From the NCBI RefSeq assembly GCF_042653925.1, contig NZ_JBHSFQ010000005.1, forward strand, positions 1 through 64,000: 64,000 nt of DNA. The letters are read 5' to 3'. How positions within the stretch are numbered: the first letter of the stretch is position 1; every line of letters begins with the position of its first letter. The translations under genes and the position numbers were made by a program. Below, piece by piece: positions 33,334 through 41,358 of this stretch. The notes beneath the pieces are model-generated. The model had not been told where the DNA came from and ran no database searches. It saw only the letters and a list, made by a program, of their open reading frames with translations. This DNA is from Nocardiopsis_B mangrovi (GTDB lineage: Bacteria > Actinomycetota > Actinomycetes > Streptosporangiales > Streptosporangiaceae).

Positions 33334-34328
33334 GCGCGGTGCGAGCCGGAGCCCTCCTGGGCGCGGGCGCCGCGCTGTGCGCCGCGGTGCTGCTGGCATC
33401 GTGCTCTGCGCCGGCCGAGACGGCGCAGAGCTACCCGAGCCGCCCGATCGACTACGTCGTGCCCTTCGCCGCCGGGGGCTCCACCGACATCGCCGCGCGG
33501 GCGGCGGCCGAGGCGCTCTCCGACGAGCTCGGCACCCCCGTCAACGTGATCAACAAACCCGGCGCCGACCAGATCATCGGCGTCAGCTCGGTACGGTCGG
33601 CCGAGGCCGACGGCTACACGCTGCTCGCCGACGGCGCCGGATCCAGCTCCATCCAGGGCTCGCTGCCCTACGTGCCCTACGACTGGGACGACCGGGAGTT
33701 CGTCGCCAGGTTCGCCGAAGGCCCGCACGTCTATGTCGTCGGCGGCGACGCGCCCTACCGGGACTTCGCCGGGGTGGTCGCCGCGGCGAAGGCCGACCCC
33801 GAGAACTTCACGGTCGGCTGGATCGGCGGCAGCAGCACCAGCGACTACGCCACTCTCCAGTTCCTCGCCGCCAACGGCATCGATGCCGCCCGGGTCCAGC
33901 GGGTCCCGTTCCGCAGCTCCGGGGAGGTGATGCGCGCGGTCGCCTCCGGCGACATCGCCTTCGGCGTCGGCGGGGCGAGTTCGGCGTTCAGCCTCAGCGA
34001 GAGCGGCGAGCTCAGGCCCATCGCGCTCACCGGCGACCAGCCGGTCGGCGCGCTCGCGGGCGTCCCCACCACCGCCGAACTCGGCCACCCCGAGCTGGAC
34101 ATGCAGTACTGGGTGGGCGTCTCCGCGCCGCCCGGCCTGCCCGCCGGACTCTCCACCCGGCTCGCCGATGCCGTCACCGCCATCGCCGAGGACCGGGCCG
34201 TCGCCGACCGGCTCGACGCGGTGGGGCTATCGCCCGCCGTGCTCACCGGAGAGGACCTGCGCGCCGAGATCCACAGCGAGAAGGACCGCTTCGCCTCGCT
34301 GTCGGAGCAGATCGGTGTGGCGGGCTGA
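33330..34328 (+). CDS. TTT transporter substrate-binding lipoprotein (TctC/Bug family)
   Basis: 332 aa. The signal peptide ends in the lipobox LLASC (Cys25), so the protein is membrane-anchored. The mature part has SYPSRPIDYVVPFAAGGSTD and VNVINKPGADQIIG, hallmarks of Bug/TctC proteins that capture carboxylates, and TVGWIGGSSTSDYATLQFL further on. GTG 33330 overlaps the hyuB stop (GTGA). With TctB and TctA it forms a complete tripartite tricarboxylate transporter. The ligand is likely the carboxylated compound metabolised by the upstream enzymes. Confidence 0.92.
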   Translation: MSAVRAGALLGAGAALCAAVLLASCSAPAETAQSYPSRPIDYVVPFAAGGSTDIAARAAAEALSDELGTPVNVINKPGADQIIGVSSVRSAEADGYTLLADGAGSSSIQGSLPYVPYDWDDREFVARFAEGPHVYVVGGDAPYRDFAGVVAAAKADPENFTVGWIGGSSTSDYATLQFLAANGIDAARVQRVPFRSSGEVMRAVASGDIAFGVGGASSAFSLSESGELRPIALTGDQPVGALAGVPTTAELGHPELDMQYWVGVSAPPGLPAGLSTRLADAVTAIAEDRAVADRLDAVGLSPAVLTGEDLRAEIHSEKDRFASLSEQIGVAG

Positions 34329-34370
34329 CCCGACCCCGACATCCCCTTCCACCATCACCATGGAGGCCAC

Positions 34371-34877
34371 ATGGCCGCGACGACCGCACGGGCCGCGTCC
34401 GCCCGCAGACTGGGCGCCTACGCCCCGATGCTCGTACTCCTGCTGCTCGCCGGGCTGTCGATCGAGGAGGGGCTGCGGTTGCTGCTCACCGTCGATCCCG
34501 CCGCGCAGGCCGACATGGCGGGCTGGTACGTCCTCGTCCTCGGCGCGGTCCTCGCCGTGACGAGCGTCTATGCCGAACGTCCCGCCGCCGGTGGCGGCGG
34601 CGCCGTCCACGACGATCCCGGCGGCGATGCGCCGCGCCCGGCGACCCCGCGCCGCGACATGGCCGTCTGCCTGCTGCTGGTCGCCGCCTACGCGGTGCTG
34701 CTCGGCACGCTCGGCCACGTCCTCGCCCACGTGATCGTGGTCTTCGTGTTCCTGCGCGCGATCTCGCGCTACGGCTGGGTCCGGTCCGTCGCCTACACGG
34801 CCGCGATCAACGCCGTTCTGGTCGCGGTGCTCGGACTCTCGGGAGTGGTCCTGCCCACCGGGATCCTCGGGTTCTGA
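34371..34877 (+). CDS. TTT transporter small membrane subunit (TctB)
   Basis: 168 aa with four hydrophobic helices (MLVLLLLAGLSIEEGL, YVLVLGAVLAVTSVY, AVCLLLVAAYAVLLGTLGHV, AAINAVLVAVLGLSGVV), the TctB topology. TctB pairs with TctA in the membrane and is needed for transport, though its detailed role is unclear. A Gly/Ala/Pro-rich loop of about 30 residues divides the helix pairs. It lies 42 bp after tctC and 13 bp before tctA. Confidence 0.88.
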   Translation: MAATTARAASARRLGAYAPMLVLLLLAGLSIEEGLRLLLTVDPAAQADMAGWYVLVLGAVLAVTSVYAERPAAGGGGAVHDDPGGDAPRPATPRRDMAVCLLLVAAYAVLLGTLGHVLAHVIVVFVFLRAISRYGWVRSVAYTAAINAVLVAVLGLSGVVLPTGILGF

Positions 34878-34890
34878 GGGAGGCGTCCAC

Positions 34891-36381
34891 ATGGGTCTAT
34901 CCGAACTGCTCGGCGGTTTCGCCGAGGTGCTCCAGCCAGAGGTCCTCCTGCTGGCCTTCCTCGGCTGCCTCGCCGGGACCATGGTCGGGGTCATGCCCGG
35001 CCTCGGCCCCGTGTCGGCGATCGCGATCCTGTTCCCGCTCACCGTCTACCTCGGCCCCGCGGCGGCGATCGTGGTGCTGGCCGCCATCTACTACGGCGCC
35101 ATGTACGGCGGCTCGACGAGCGCCATCCTGCTGAAGATCCCCGGCGAAGTGTCGTCACTGCCCGCCGCGATCGAGGGCTACCCGATGACCCAGCGGGGCA
35201 GGGCGGGCACGGCGCTCGCCATCGCCGCGGGTGCGTCCTTCGTGGCCGGGATCGCCGGCACCGTCGGGGTCTGGCTGATCGGGCCGCACATCGCCGGATT
35301 CGCGCTGGAGTTCGGCCCGCCGGAGATGCTGGGGCTGGTGCTGTTCAGCCTCACCGCGATCGCGGGCCTTTCCTCGGGCTCGATCGTGCGCGGCGTCGGT
35401 ATGGCCGTGACCGGGATGCTGGTCGCCTCGGTGGGCCTCGACCTCACCAGCAGCCAGCAACGCATGACCTTCGGCTCGATCGAACTCATGCAGGGGCTCG
35501 ACATCGTGCCCGTGATGATCGGGCTGTTCGGCATCGCCGAAGTGCTCCGCACGCTCGAGAACGGCACGCCCGCGGCGCACCGCGCCAAGGTGGGCGGCTT
35601 CCTGCCCACCCGCGGCGAGTTCCGCCGCAGCACCGGGGCCGCGGCCCGCGGCACGGTCACCGGGTTCCTGCTCGGGCTCATCCCCGGGATGCTGCCCTCC
35701 ACCACGACCTTCCTCAGCTACGCCGCCGAACGCCGGCGCGCCGAGCGCAAGGGCGGCCCCCGGTTCGGCACGGGCGCGGTCGAGGGCATCAGCGGACCCG
35801 AGGCCGCCAACAACGCCACGGCGATGAGCGGGTTCGTCCCGCTGTTCAGCCTCGGCATCCCGACGGGCCCCACGATGGCGCTGATCATGGCCGCGCTCAT
35901 GGTCTACGGCGTGGTGCCCGGCCCGACGATGTTCACCGCCGACAGCGACATCACCGCCGCCGTCATCGCGAGCTTCTTCGTGGCCAACGTGATCCTGCTC
36001 GTGCTCAACCTGCCGCTGGCCGGGGTGTGGGCCAAGATCGCGCGCGTGCCCTACGGCGTGCTGGGCCCGATCATCATCGTCTGCTGCGGCATCGGCGCCT
36101 ACACCGCGCGCAACAGCGCGTTCGACATCGTCGTGTGCCTCGTCGCGGGCGTCGCGGGATGGGCGATGGCCAAGCGGGGCCTGCCGGTCGCACCGTTCGT
36201 GATGGGCTTCATCCTCGGCCCGATGCTGGAGCTCTCGCTGCGCCAGACGGTCGCGATCTCCCCGATGTCGGCGCTGGAGAGCCCGATCTTCCTCGGCTTC
36301 GCCGCCGCGGCGCTCATATCGGTCGGCCTGGCCTATCGCCTGCACCGCAAGGGAGTGGAGAACGTGGACGCGAACGCGTAG
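34891..36381 (+). CDS. TTT transporter large membrane subunit (TctA)
   Basis: 496 aa with about twelve transmembrane helices. Signature segments: GTMVGVMPGLGPVSAIAILF, YYGAMYGGSTSAILLKIPGE, a second-half repeat GLIPGMLPSTTTFLSYAAER, and GPEAANNATAMSGFVPLFSL followed by GIPTGPTMALIMAAL. It forms the sodium- or proton-coupled channel of the transporter. Last gene of the operon that begins at 28366; a hairpin follows three bases after its stop. Confidence 0.93.
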   Translation: MGLSELLGGFAEVLQPEVLLLAFLGCLAGTMVGVMPGLGPVSAIAILFPLTVYLGPAAAIVVLAAIYYGAMYGGSTSAILLKIPGEVSSLPAAIEGYPMTQRGRAGTALAIAAGASFVAGIAGTVGVWLIGPHIAGFALEFGPPEMLGLVLFSLTAIAGLSSGSIVRGVGMAVTGMLVASVGLDLTSSQQRMTFGSIELMQGLDIVPVMIGLFGIAEVLRTLENGTPAAHRAKVGGFLPTRGEFRRSTGAAARGTVTGFLLGLIPGMLPSTTTFLSYAAERRRAERKGGPRFGTGAVEGISGPEAANNATAMSGFVPLFSLGIPTGPTMALIMAALMVYGVVPGPTMFTADSDITAAVIASFFVANVILLVLNLPLAGVWAKIARVPYGVLGPIIIVCCGIGAYTARNSAFDIVVCLVAGVAGWAMAKRGLPVAPFVMGFILGPMLELSLRQTVAISPMSALESPIFLGFAAAALISVGLAYRLHRKGVENVDANA

Positions 36382-36383
36382 GT

Positions 36384-36411
36384 CCGCGTGCGGCGGCGAC
36401 GCAGCACGCGG
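36384..36411. terminator. Hairpin between the TTT operon and the MerR gene
   Basis: CCGCGTGC (36384-36391) and GCACGCGG (36404-36411) with a 12-nt loop, between convergent stop codons. Confidence 0.6.
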
Positions 36412-36422
36412 GGTCCGTGCCG

Positions 36423-36803
36423 TCAGGCGCCGGTCGCCGCCCGCACCGGCGGCGCCGGGGCGGGCGGCAGATCGGTCGGTGACTCCTGCTCCAGGATCAG
36501 GTCGAGCTCACGACGCACCCGCCGCAACCGCTCGACGGTCGCGGACAGCTCCTCGTCCAGGTTCCGGAGCGCCTTCTCGGGGGGCTCGTCGGCGTCTCCC
36601 ATTTCGGCGATCTGCGGCAGGGAGAATCCGAGATCGGTCAGGCGCCTGATCCGCAGTACGCGCACCAGGTGTGCCGTTTCGTAGCACTTGTAGCCGTTGG
36701 GCCGCCGCTCGGGCTCGGCGAGCAGGCCGACCTCGTGATAGTGCCGCACCGCCCGCACACTCGTGCCGGCGAGCTCGGCGAGTTGATGGGTACTCCACGC
36801 CAT
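36423..36803 (-). CDS. MerR-family regulator
   Basis: 126 aa. The winged-helix DNA-binding domain occupies residues 1-70: WSTHQLAELAGTSVRAVRHY, HEVGLLAEPERRPNGYKCYE and LRIRRLTDLGFSLPQIAEMG. A short coiled coil (about 80-105) would form the dimer; no metal-binding cysteines and no effector domain follow, so it is a short MerR protein. A MerR-type dyad lies about 65 bp upstream of its start. No neighbour on the same strand is an obvious target, so autoregulation is the only inferred role. Confidence 0.85.
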   Translation of the reverse strand: MAWSTHQLAELAGTSVRAVRHYHEVGLLAEPERRPNGYKCYETAHLVRVLRIRRLTDLGFSLPQIAEMGDADEPPEKALRNLDEELSATVERLRRVRRELDLILEQESPTDLPPAPAPPVRAATGA

Positions 36804-36865
36804 GACCTACCGCTCCCGCAAACCCGGTCCGCCGGCGCGTGCGCGCCGGCGCGCACACCAGTTCA

Positions 36866-36888
36866 GACCATGCCGCTACGGCACAGTC
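36866..36888 (-). promoter_or_regulatory. MerR-type promoter/operator upstream of the merR gene
   Basis: GACCATGCCG-CTA-CGGCACAGTC is a 23-bp inverted repeat matching at 8 of 10 arm positions. On the minus strand it begins in a TTGACT -35 box (complement of 36885-36890) and fills the spacer before TCTGAA or TGAACT (17- or 19-nt spacing). A dyad within a long spacer is the usual MerR arrangement. The remaining 36804-37061 gap holds nothing else recognised. Confidence 0.6.
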
Positions 36889-37061
36889 AAACCGTTCCGC
36901 CATGGCGCGCGCCACAGCCGGAGGCGGTCGCGGCCTCCGGATACGTGACCCCGCCGCCCCGCTACTGTGCCCGGCCGATGCCGCCGCGGCCGGCCCCGGC
37001 CGCACCCGGTACGAGGCGGCGACCGCCGCCGGAGCGCGCACACCCGTGGCACCCGATGCGG

Positions 37062-38285
37062 TCAGGGCGCGTCGCGCAGGCGGACGTGCGCGGGCGTGAG
37101 CCCCGAAACCGACCGGGCGCCGAGGAGGCTCAGCGTCCGCGTCAGGTCGGAGCGGATGATCTCCAGGCACCTGTCGACGCCGCGCCCGCCGCCCGCCATG
37201 AGCCCGTAGAGGTAGGGCCGGCCGATCATCACGGCCCGGGCGCCCAGTGCCAGAGCCGCGGCGGCGTCGGCTCCGCTGCGGACCCCGGAGTCCAGGTGCA
37301 CCTCCACGCGGTCGCCCACGGCGTCGGCGACGGCCGGCAGCAGTTCCAGCGGGGCGGCGGTGCGGTCGAGCTGGCGCCCGCCGTGGTTGGACAGCACCAC
37401 CGCGTCGGCGCCCGCATCGGCGGCCGCGACCGCGTCCCGCACCGAGACCACGCCCTTGACCAGCACGGGCCCGCCGAACTCCGCCTTGACCCAGGCCACA
37501 TCCGAGGGACGGATCGCCTGCTCGCGCACCCGGTTGGACACCCCCCACCGCGCGTGCGGCGAGCCCGCGGGAAACGTCGCGAACGAGAGCGGCTCGGTGG
37601 TGAGGATGTCGGCCACCCACCGGGGGTGCGTCGCCATGCCGATGAGGGTCCCGGTCGACAGCCGCGGCGGCACGCCGAAGCCGTTGCGCTCGTCCTTCAG
37701 CTTCTGGCCGGTCATCGACGTGTCGATCGTGAGCTGGACGGCCTCGTAGCCGCACTCCCGCGCCTGGCGGAGGTGCTCGCGCGAGACCGCGCGGTCCTTC
37801 ATCAGGTACAGCTGGAACCAGCGGCGGGCGCCCGGCGCCGCCGCGGCGACATCGGGGATCGAGGTCGTGGCGTAGGTCGACAGCGCGTAGGGGACCCCGG
37901 CCCGCTCGGCCGCCCGCACCACGGCGGACTCACCGGTGTGGTGGCTCATCCGCGTGTAGCCGGTGGGGGCGAGCACGACCGGCATGGCCGCCGGCCGGCC
38001 GAGGACCTCGGTCGACAGGTCCGGCTCCCCGACCTGCTCGAACGCCGTGGGACACCACTCGACCCGCTCGAACGCCTCGCGGTTGCGCCGCAGGCTCGCC
38101 TCGGCTTCGGCACCGCTGTGCACGTAGTCCCACACGGCGGGCGGCACGCGCCGGCGCGCCTTCGCCTCGAGGTCGGCGATGGTCAGGCACCGCGCGAGCC
38201 GGCGGTCGACGCGGTCGCCGACGCGCGGCGGGCGCGCGAGGAAGGGGCGGACGTCCGACCAACGGGGGAACTTTCTCGACGACAC
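37062..38285 (-). CDS. FMN-dependent alpha-hydroxy-acid oxidase/dehydrogenase
   Basis: 407 aa. This is the glycolate/lactate oxidase and mandelate dehydrogenase family: DLSTEVLGRPAAMPVVLAPT, STYATTSIPDVAAA, RWFQLYLMKDR, VQLTIDTSMTGQKLKDERNG, LVKGVVSVRDAVAAADAGAD, the catalytic SNHGGRQLD with His and Arg, and GRPYLYGLMAGG at the C-terminus. It oxidises a 2-hydroxy acid to the 2-oxo acid with FMN. GTG 38285 is preferred because GGGAG at 38291-38295 is correctly spaced; an in-frame TTG is at 38297. Divergent from an FCD-type GntR regulator with paired operators between them, so it is probably that regulator's target. Confidence 0.9.
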   Translation of the reverse strand: MSSRKFPRWSDVRPFLARPPRVGDRVDRRLARCLTIADLEAKARRRVPPAVWDYVHSGAEAEASLRRNREAFERVEWCPTAFEQVGEPDLSTEVLGRPAAMPVVLAPTGYTRMSHHTGESAVVRAAERAGVPYALSTYATTSIPDVAAAAPGARRWFQLYLMKDRAVSREHLRQARECGYEAVQLTIDTSMTGQKLKDERNGFGVPPRLSTGTLIGMATHPRWVADILTTEPLSFATFPAGSPHARWGVSNRVREQAIRPSDVAWVKAEFGGPVLVKGVVSVRDAVAAADAGADAVVLSNHGGRQLDRTAAPLELLPAVADAVGDRVEVHLDSGVRSGADAAAALALGARAVMIGRPYLYGLMAGGGRGVDRCLEIIRSDLTRTLSLLGARSVSGLTPAHVRLRDAP

Positions 38286-38296
38286 GCCCACTCCCA

Positions 38297-38331
38297 ACTC
38301 ATCGGATGAGTGACAAACTCATCGTACAAGT
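38297..38331. promoter_or_regulatory. Paired GntR/FadR-type operators
   Basis: ACTCATC-G-GATGAGT (38297-38311) is a perfect 15-bp palindrome. ACTCATC-G-TACAAGT (38317-38331) is a degenerate second copy exactly 20 bp on. Both lie between the divergent hydroxy-acid oxidase and gntR starts and fit binding by the GntR dimer on one DNA face. Confidence 0.7.
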
Positions 38332-38346
38332 GCAGGATGGGGGCCC

Positions 38347-39036
38347 GTGAAGCGCCGTCCGCGTTACCAGGAAGTCGTCGGCCGGATCCGCAGCCGGATC
38401 CTCTCGGGGGAGCTGCCGCCCGGGAGCCGGCTGCCCTCCGAGCCGCGCCTGATGGAGGACTACGGGGTCTCCCGCACGGTCGTCCGCGAAGCGGTGTCGC
38501 GGCTCCAGGCCGAAGGGCTGGTGGAGACCCACCACGGTCGCGGCTCCTACGTCCTCGCGCTCCCGGACACCGCCCCTTTCCGGGTCGGCCTCGGTGAGGT
38601 CGCCGGAGCGGCCGACGCGGTGGCGCTGCTCGACTTCCGGATGGGGGTCGAATGCGAGGCCGCGGCGCTGGCCGCGCGTGCGGCGCGGCCCGGCGACCTG
38701 GCGGCGCTGCGGTCGGCCGCCGCGGCGCTGGCGGCGGCCGAGCCGAACGAGGTCGTCGAAGCCGACTTCCGCTTCCACCGCGCCGTCGCCGCGGCCACCG
38801 GCAACCGCTTCTACCGCGATCTGCTCGACACGCTCGGGCCCGGGGTCGCCCTTGTGGTGCGCGCGCGCATGGCCGGCGAGCACTCGCGCACCGACGCCGC
38901 CCACGTCGCCAAGGTGCGCTCCGAGCACGAGGACATCCTGGCGTCCGTCCTCGCGGGCGACGCCGACGCGGCCCGGGCCGCCATGCGGATCCACCTCGCC
39001 AACACCCGCCGCCGCCTCACACCCGCGTCGGCATGA
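38347..39036 (+). CDS. GntR-family (FadR/FCD) regulator
   Basis: 229 aa. The winged helix at the N-terminus has YQEVVGRIRSRILSGELPPG and PSEPRLMEDYGVSRTVVREA followed by VETHHGRGSYV. The FCD ligand domain (about 85-225) includes LDFRMGVECEAAALAA, ADFRFHRAVAAATGN and the metal-type His in VRSEHEDILASVLAGD. FCD regulators of this group respond to small carboxylates such as lactate or other 2-hydroxy acids, matching the divergent FMN oxidase. GTG 38347 begins 16 bp after the second operator, so it is likely autoregulated. Confidence 0.9.
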   Translation: MKRRPRYQEVVGRIRSRILSGELPPGSRLPSEPRLMEDYGVSRTVVREAVSRLQAEGLVETHHGRGSYVLALPDTAPFRVGLGEVAGAADAVALLDFRMGVECEAAALAARAARPGDLAALRSAAAALAAAEPNEVVEADFRFHRAVAAATGNRFYRDLLDTLGPGVALVVRARMAGEHSRTDAAHVAKVRSEHEDILASVLAGDADAARAAMRIHLANTRRRLTPASA

Positions 39037-39085
39037 CCATCCGGGCCGCCCGCACCGCCGCCGGGACAGGGCGCCTCGGGTCGTG

Positions 39086-39748
39086 CTACAGCTCCGCGGG
39101 GTACTTGGCCAACGGCGGGGCCGGCGGCAGGGGCGAGGGCGGCACCGCATCGGCCCGGAACGACCGCAGCAGGTGGGCGACCAGGCGCCGGACGGCGGCC
39201 GCCGTGTCCTCGATCCGGTCGGTGTGCACGCCGTGGACGGCCATGAACACCAGGGTCAGATCGGCGCGGTCGAAGTCGGCGCGCAGGTACCCGGCGGCCT
39301 TGGCCCGCCCGATCAGCCGGGCGATCGCGTCCTCGGCGGAGGTACGCCGGTCCGCCAGGCCGACGATGCGGGGGTAGGCGCGCAGGACGGCGCTGCTGAA
39401 GCCGCGGTCGGCGACCTGCATCGCGGTCACCCGCTCGATGGTGCCGGCGAACGCGCGCCAGGGATCGGGGTCGGTCAGCGCCCGTTCGACGACGCCGGCG
39501 CAGGCGGCGGCCTGCTCGGCGAACGCTTCGACGATGAGCGCTTCGCGGGTGGGGAAGCGGCGGTAGAGGGTGGCGGTACCCACCCCCGCCCGACGGGCGA
39601 TGGTGGCCATGGGCGCGTCGATCCCGCGGTCGGCGAACACGACGCGGGCCGCGCCGAGGATGCGCTCGCGGTTGCGGCGGGCGTCGGCGCGCAGGCGGGC
39701 GGGGGCACCGGACGGGCCGGCCGCCATCCGATAGGGATCACCGGGCAT
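39086..39748 (-). CDS. TetR-family regulator divergent from an MDR oxidoreductase
   Basis: 220 aa. HTH domain: LRADARRNRERILGAARVVF, then MATIARRAGVGTATLYRRFP. The C-terminal half resembles the TetR_C_33-type domain of actinobacterial repressors. ATG 39748 lacks a ribosome binding site, but TAATGT lies 7 nt upstream on its strand and would start a leaderless transcript there; an alternative ATG is at 39727. It faces the quinone-oxidoreductase-like gene at 39859 across a palindromic operator. Confidence 0.85.
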   Translation of the reverse strand: MPGDPYRMAAGPSGAPARLRADARRNRERILGAARVVFADRGIDAPMATIARRAGVGTATLYRRFPTREALIVEAFAEQAAACAGVVERALTDPDPWRAFAGTIERVTAMQVADRGFSSAVLRAYPRIVGLADRRTSAEDAIARLIGRAKAAGYLRADFDRADLTLVFMAVHGVHTDRIEDTAAAVRRLVAHLLRSFRADAVPPSPLPPAPPLAKYPAEL

Positions 39749-39760
39749 GCGTCTCACATT

Positions 39761-39792
39761 AGCGATAAGTGGGCGGTACCGCCCGTTTCGCT
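39761..39792. promoter_or_regulatory. Nested palindromic operator for the TetR regulator
   Basis: GGGCGGTACCGCCC (39771-39784) is a perfect 14-bp palindrome. It is flanked by AGCGA (39761-39765) and TCGCT (39788-39792), which also pair. The nested site lies just upstream of the -10-like TAATGT of the tetR gene. Confidence 0.6.
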
Positions 39793-39858
39793 GGTTACCG
39801 TTCACAGGGCGTCGACCGGATCCCGGTCCGCGACACCGCGAGCGGAGGAGGAGCACAG

Positions 39859-40827
39859 GTGGCACGAGAGATGCGCGCGGCGCTGTTCGACCGGTACGGT
39901 CCGCCGGAGGTGATCTACGAGGGGCGGCGGCCCGTCCCCGCACACGGCGCGGACCGCGCCCTGATCAGGGTGCTGGCCGCCAGTGTCAACGGTGGGGAGC
40001 TCACGGGCCGTGCGGGCGATCTCGGCGTCCTGGGCGATGTGGTCATGGGGCGCTTTCCCAAGGCGATCGGCATCGACTTCGTCGGCGAGGTGGCCGCTGT
40101 CGGCGGGAACGTCCGCGGCGCGGTGGTCGGGGAACGTGTGTGGGGCGCGCTGCCGCGCGCCTTCGGCAGCATGGCCGAATACGTCGCCGTGCCGTCGGAC
40201 CGGTTCGCCCCGGTTCCGGCCGGGCTCGACCCCGTGCAGGCGGCGTCCCTCCCCACGGCGACGACGGTCATCACCGCCTTACGCGACAAGGCGCGCCTAC
40301 GACCCGGGGAACGCCTGCTGGTGCGCGGCGCCACGGGCGGCGTGGGCACGGCCGGTGTGCAGCTCGGCAGGGCGTATGGCGCGCACGTCACCGGCCTGGC
40401 CCGCGCCGGGCACCTGGAGCTGGCGCGCGAACTGGGAGCGGACGAGGCCTTCGACTACCGGACCACGCTCCCAGCGGACCTGGGCCGCTTCGACGTCGTG
40501 CTGGACACGGTCGGAACCGACCTGTCCGCCTACCGGGCCCGGCTGACCCCGGGCGGGCGGATGGTCACGGTGTCCTTCGACAACGACCGCATCCTGCGCT
40601 CGCTGGCCTACATCGCGGGCTCGGCCGTATTCGGCCCCCGCCGGGTGCGGTTCTTCAGCGGAGACCCGCGCCGTGACCTGTTCGAGGAGCTGACCCGCCT
40701 GGTGGAGGCCGGTGACCTGCGCCCACTGGTGGACCGGGTCTTCCCGCTCTCCGACGTCGCCGGCGCCCACCGCGCCCTCGAATCCGGGGGCGTCCGCGGC
40801 AAGATCATCGTCGACACCACGGCATGA
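39859..40827 (+). CDS. MDR-family NADPH:quinone oxidoreductase-like protein
   Basis: 322 aa. Zinc-independent medium-chain reductase: MRAALFDRYGPPEVIYEG at the N-terminus, GIDFVGEVAAVGGNV, then the nucleotide motif LVRGATGGVGTAGVQLGRAY and a C-terminal GKIIVDTTA. No structural-zinc cysteine cluster is seen. Such enzymes reduce quinones or enones with NADPH. GTG 39859 is preferred for GGAGGAGGAGCACAG upstream. A rare TTA leucine codon lies at 40279-40281. Expression is probably controlled by the divergent TetR protein. Confidence 0.9.
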   Translation: MAREMRAALFDRYGPPEVIYEGRRPVPAHGADRALIRVLAASVNGGELTGRAGDLGVLGDVVMGRFPKAIGIDFVGEVAAVGGNVRGAVVGERVWGALPRAFGSMAEYVAVPSDRFAPVPAGLDPVQAASLPTATTVITALRDKARLRPGERLLVRGATGGVGTAGVQLGRAYGAHVTGLARAGHLELARELGADEAFDYRTTLPADLGRFDVVLDTVGTDLSAYRARLTPGGRMVTVSFDNDRILRSLAYIAGSAVFGPRRVRFFSGDPRRDLFEELTRLVEAGDLRPLVDRVFPLSDVAGAHRALESGGVRGKIIVDTTA

Positions 40828-40933
40828 CCGCCCCAGGTCCCGCCCCGCCACCCCCGCGCCCCGCCGAACGACCGGCCACCCGCTCCGATCGCTCCCACCC
40901 GGGCGGCCGGGGCGAGCCCTCCCTCCTCGCCGG

Positions 40934-41255
40934 TCACCCGGGGTCGGCGAGGGCGACGCTGACCGCGGTGCCGGTGGCGACGCTGATGACGGTGCGCCGG
41001 CCCAGGGCCGGGTGGGCGGTTGCCGTGGCCGCTACGGCCAGGAGGGCCGGCGGTGTGCTGAGGGGCGTCGGCGATGACCCCGCTCAGGGCGGCCTCCGCC
41101 GGCGGCAGCGAGGGCGCGTCGGCCCGGGTGCGCAGCGCGTCCAGGGTCAGGACCGCGAACAGGGCGCACAGGGCGGACTCCAGTCCCTCGACGGGACCGG
41201 GCGGCAGCGCGGCCACGGCCAGGCCCATGAGGCCGCCGCCGACCCGGCAGGCCGG
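40934..41255 (-). pseudogene. Remnant of an AzlC-family transporter gene
   Basis: On the minus strand one frame reads GGGLMGLAVAALPPGPVEG and LESALCALFAVLTLDALRTR, then loses sense after about 41085. A neighbouring frame then reads STPPALLAVAATATAHPALG, continuing TVISVATGTAVSVALA to TGA at 40934. Together they look like the last third of an AzlC branched-chain amino-acid exporter subunit. An in-frame stop (41256-41258) bounds the upstream side and no N-terminal half is present. The gene is thus truncated and frameshifted. Family identity rests on short hydrophobic segments, so confidence is moderate. Confidence 0.5.
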
Positions 41256-41358
41256 TCAGGCGGCCCGCATGGCCACCAGGCGCGCCGCCGAGCGCTGCGC
41301 GGGCGCGCCCGGCGCGGTCCGGCCGCGCAGCCCGCGGGGCGCACGCACCCGGGCGGGG

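Noticed and set aside
33131..35134. Long plus-strand frame overlapping tctC and tctB in another frame
   Set aside because: It is Arg/Pro-rich shadow sequence. The tctC, tctB and tctA frames carry signal peptide, lipobox and helices.
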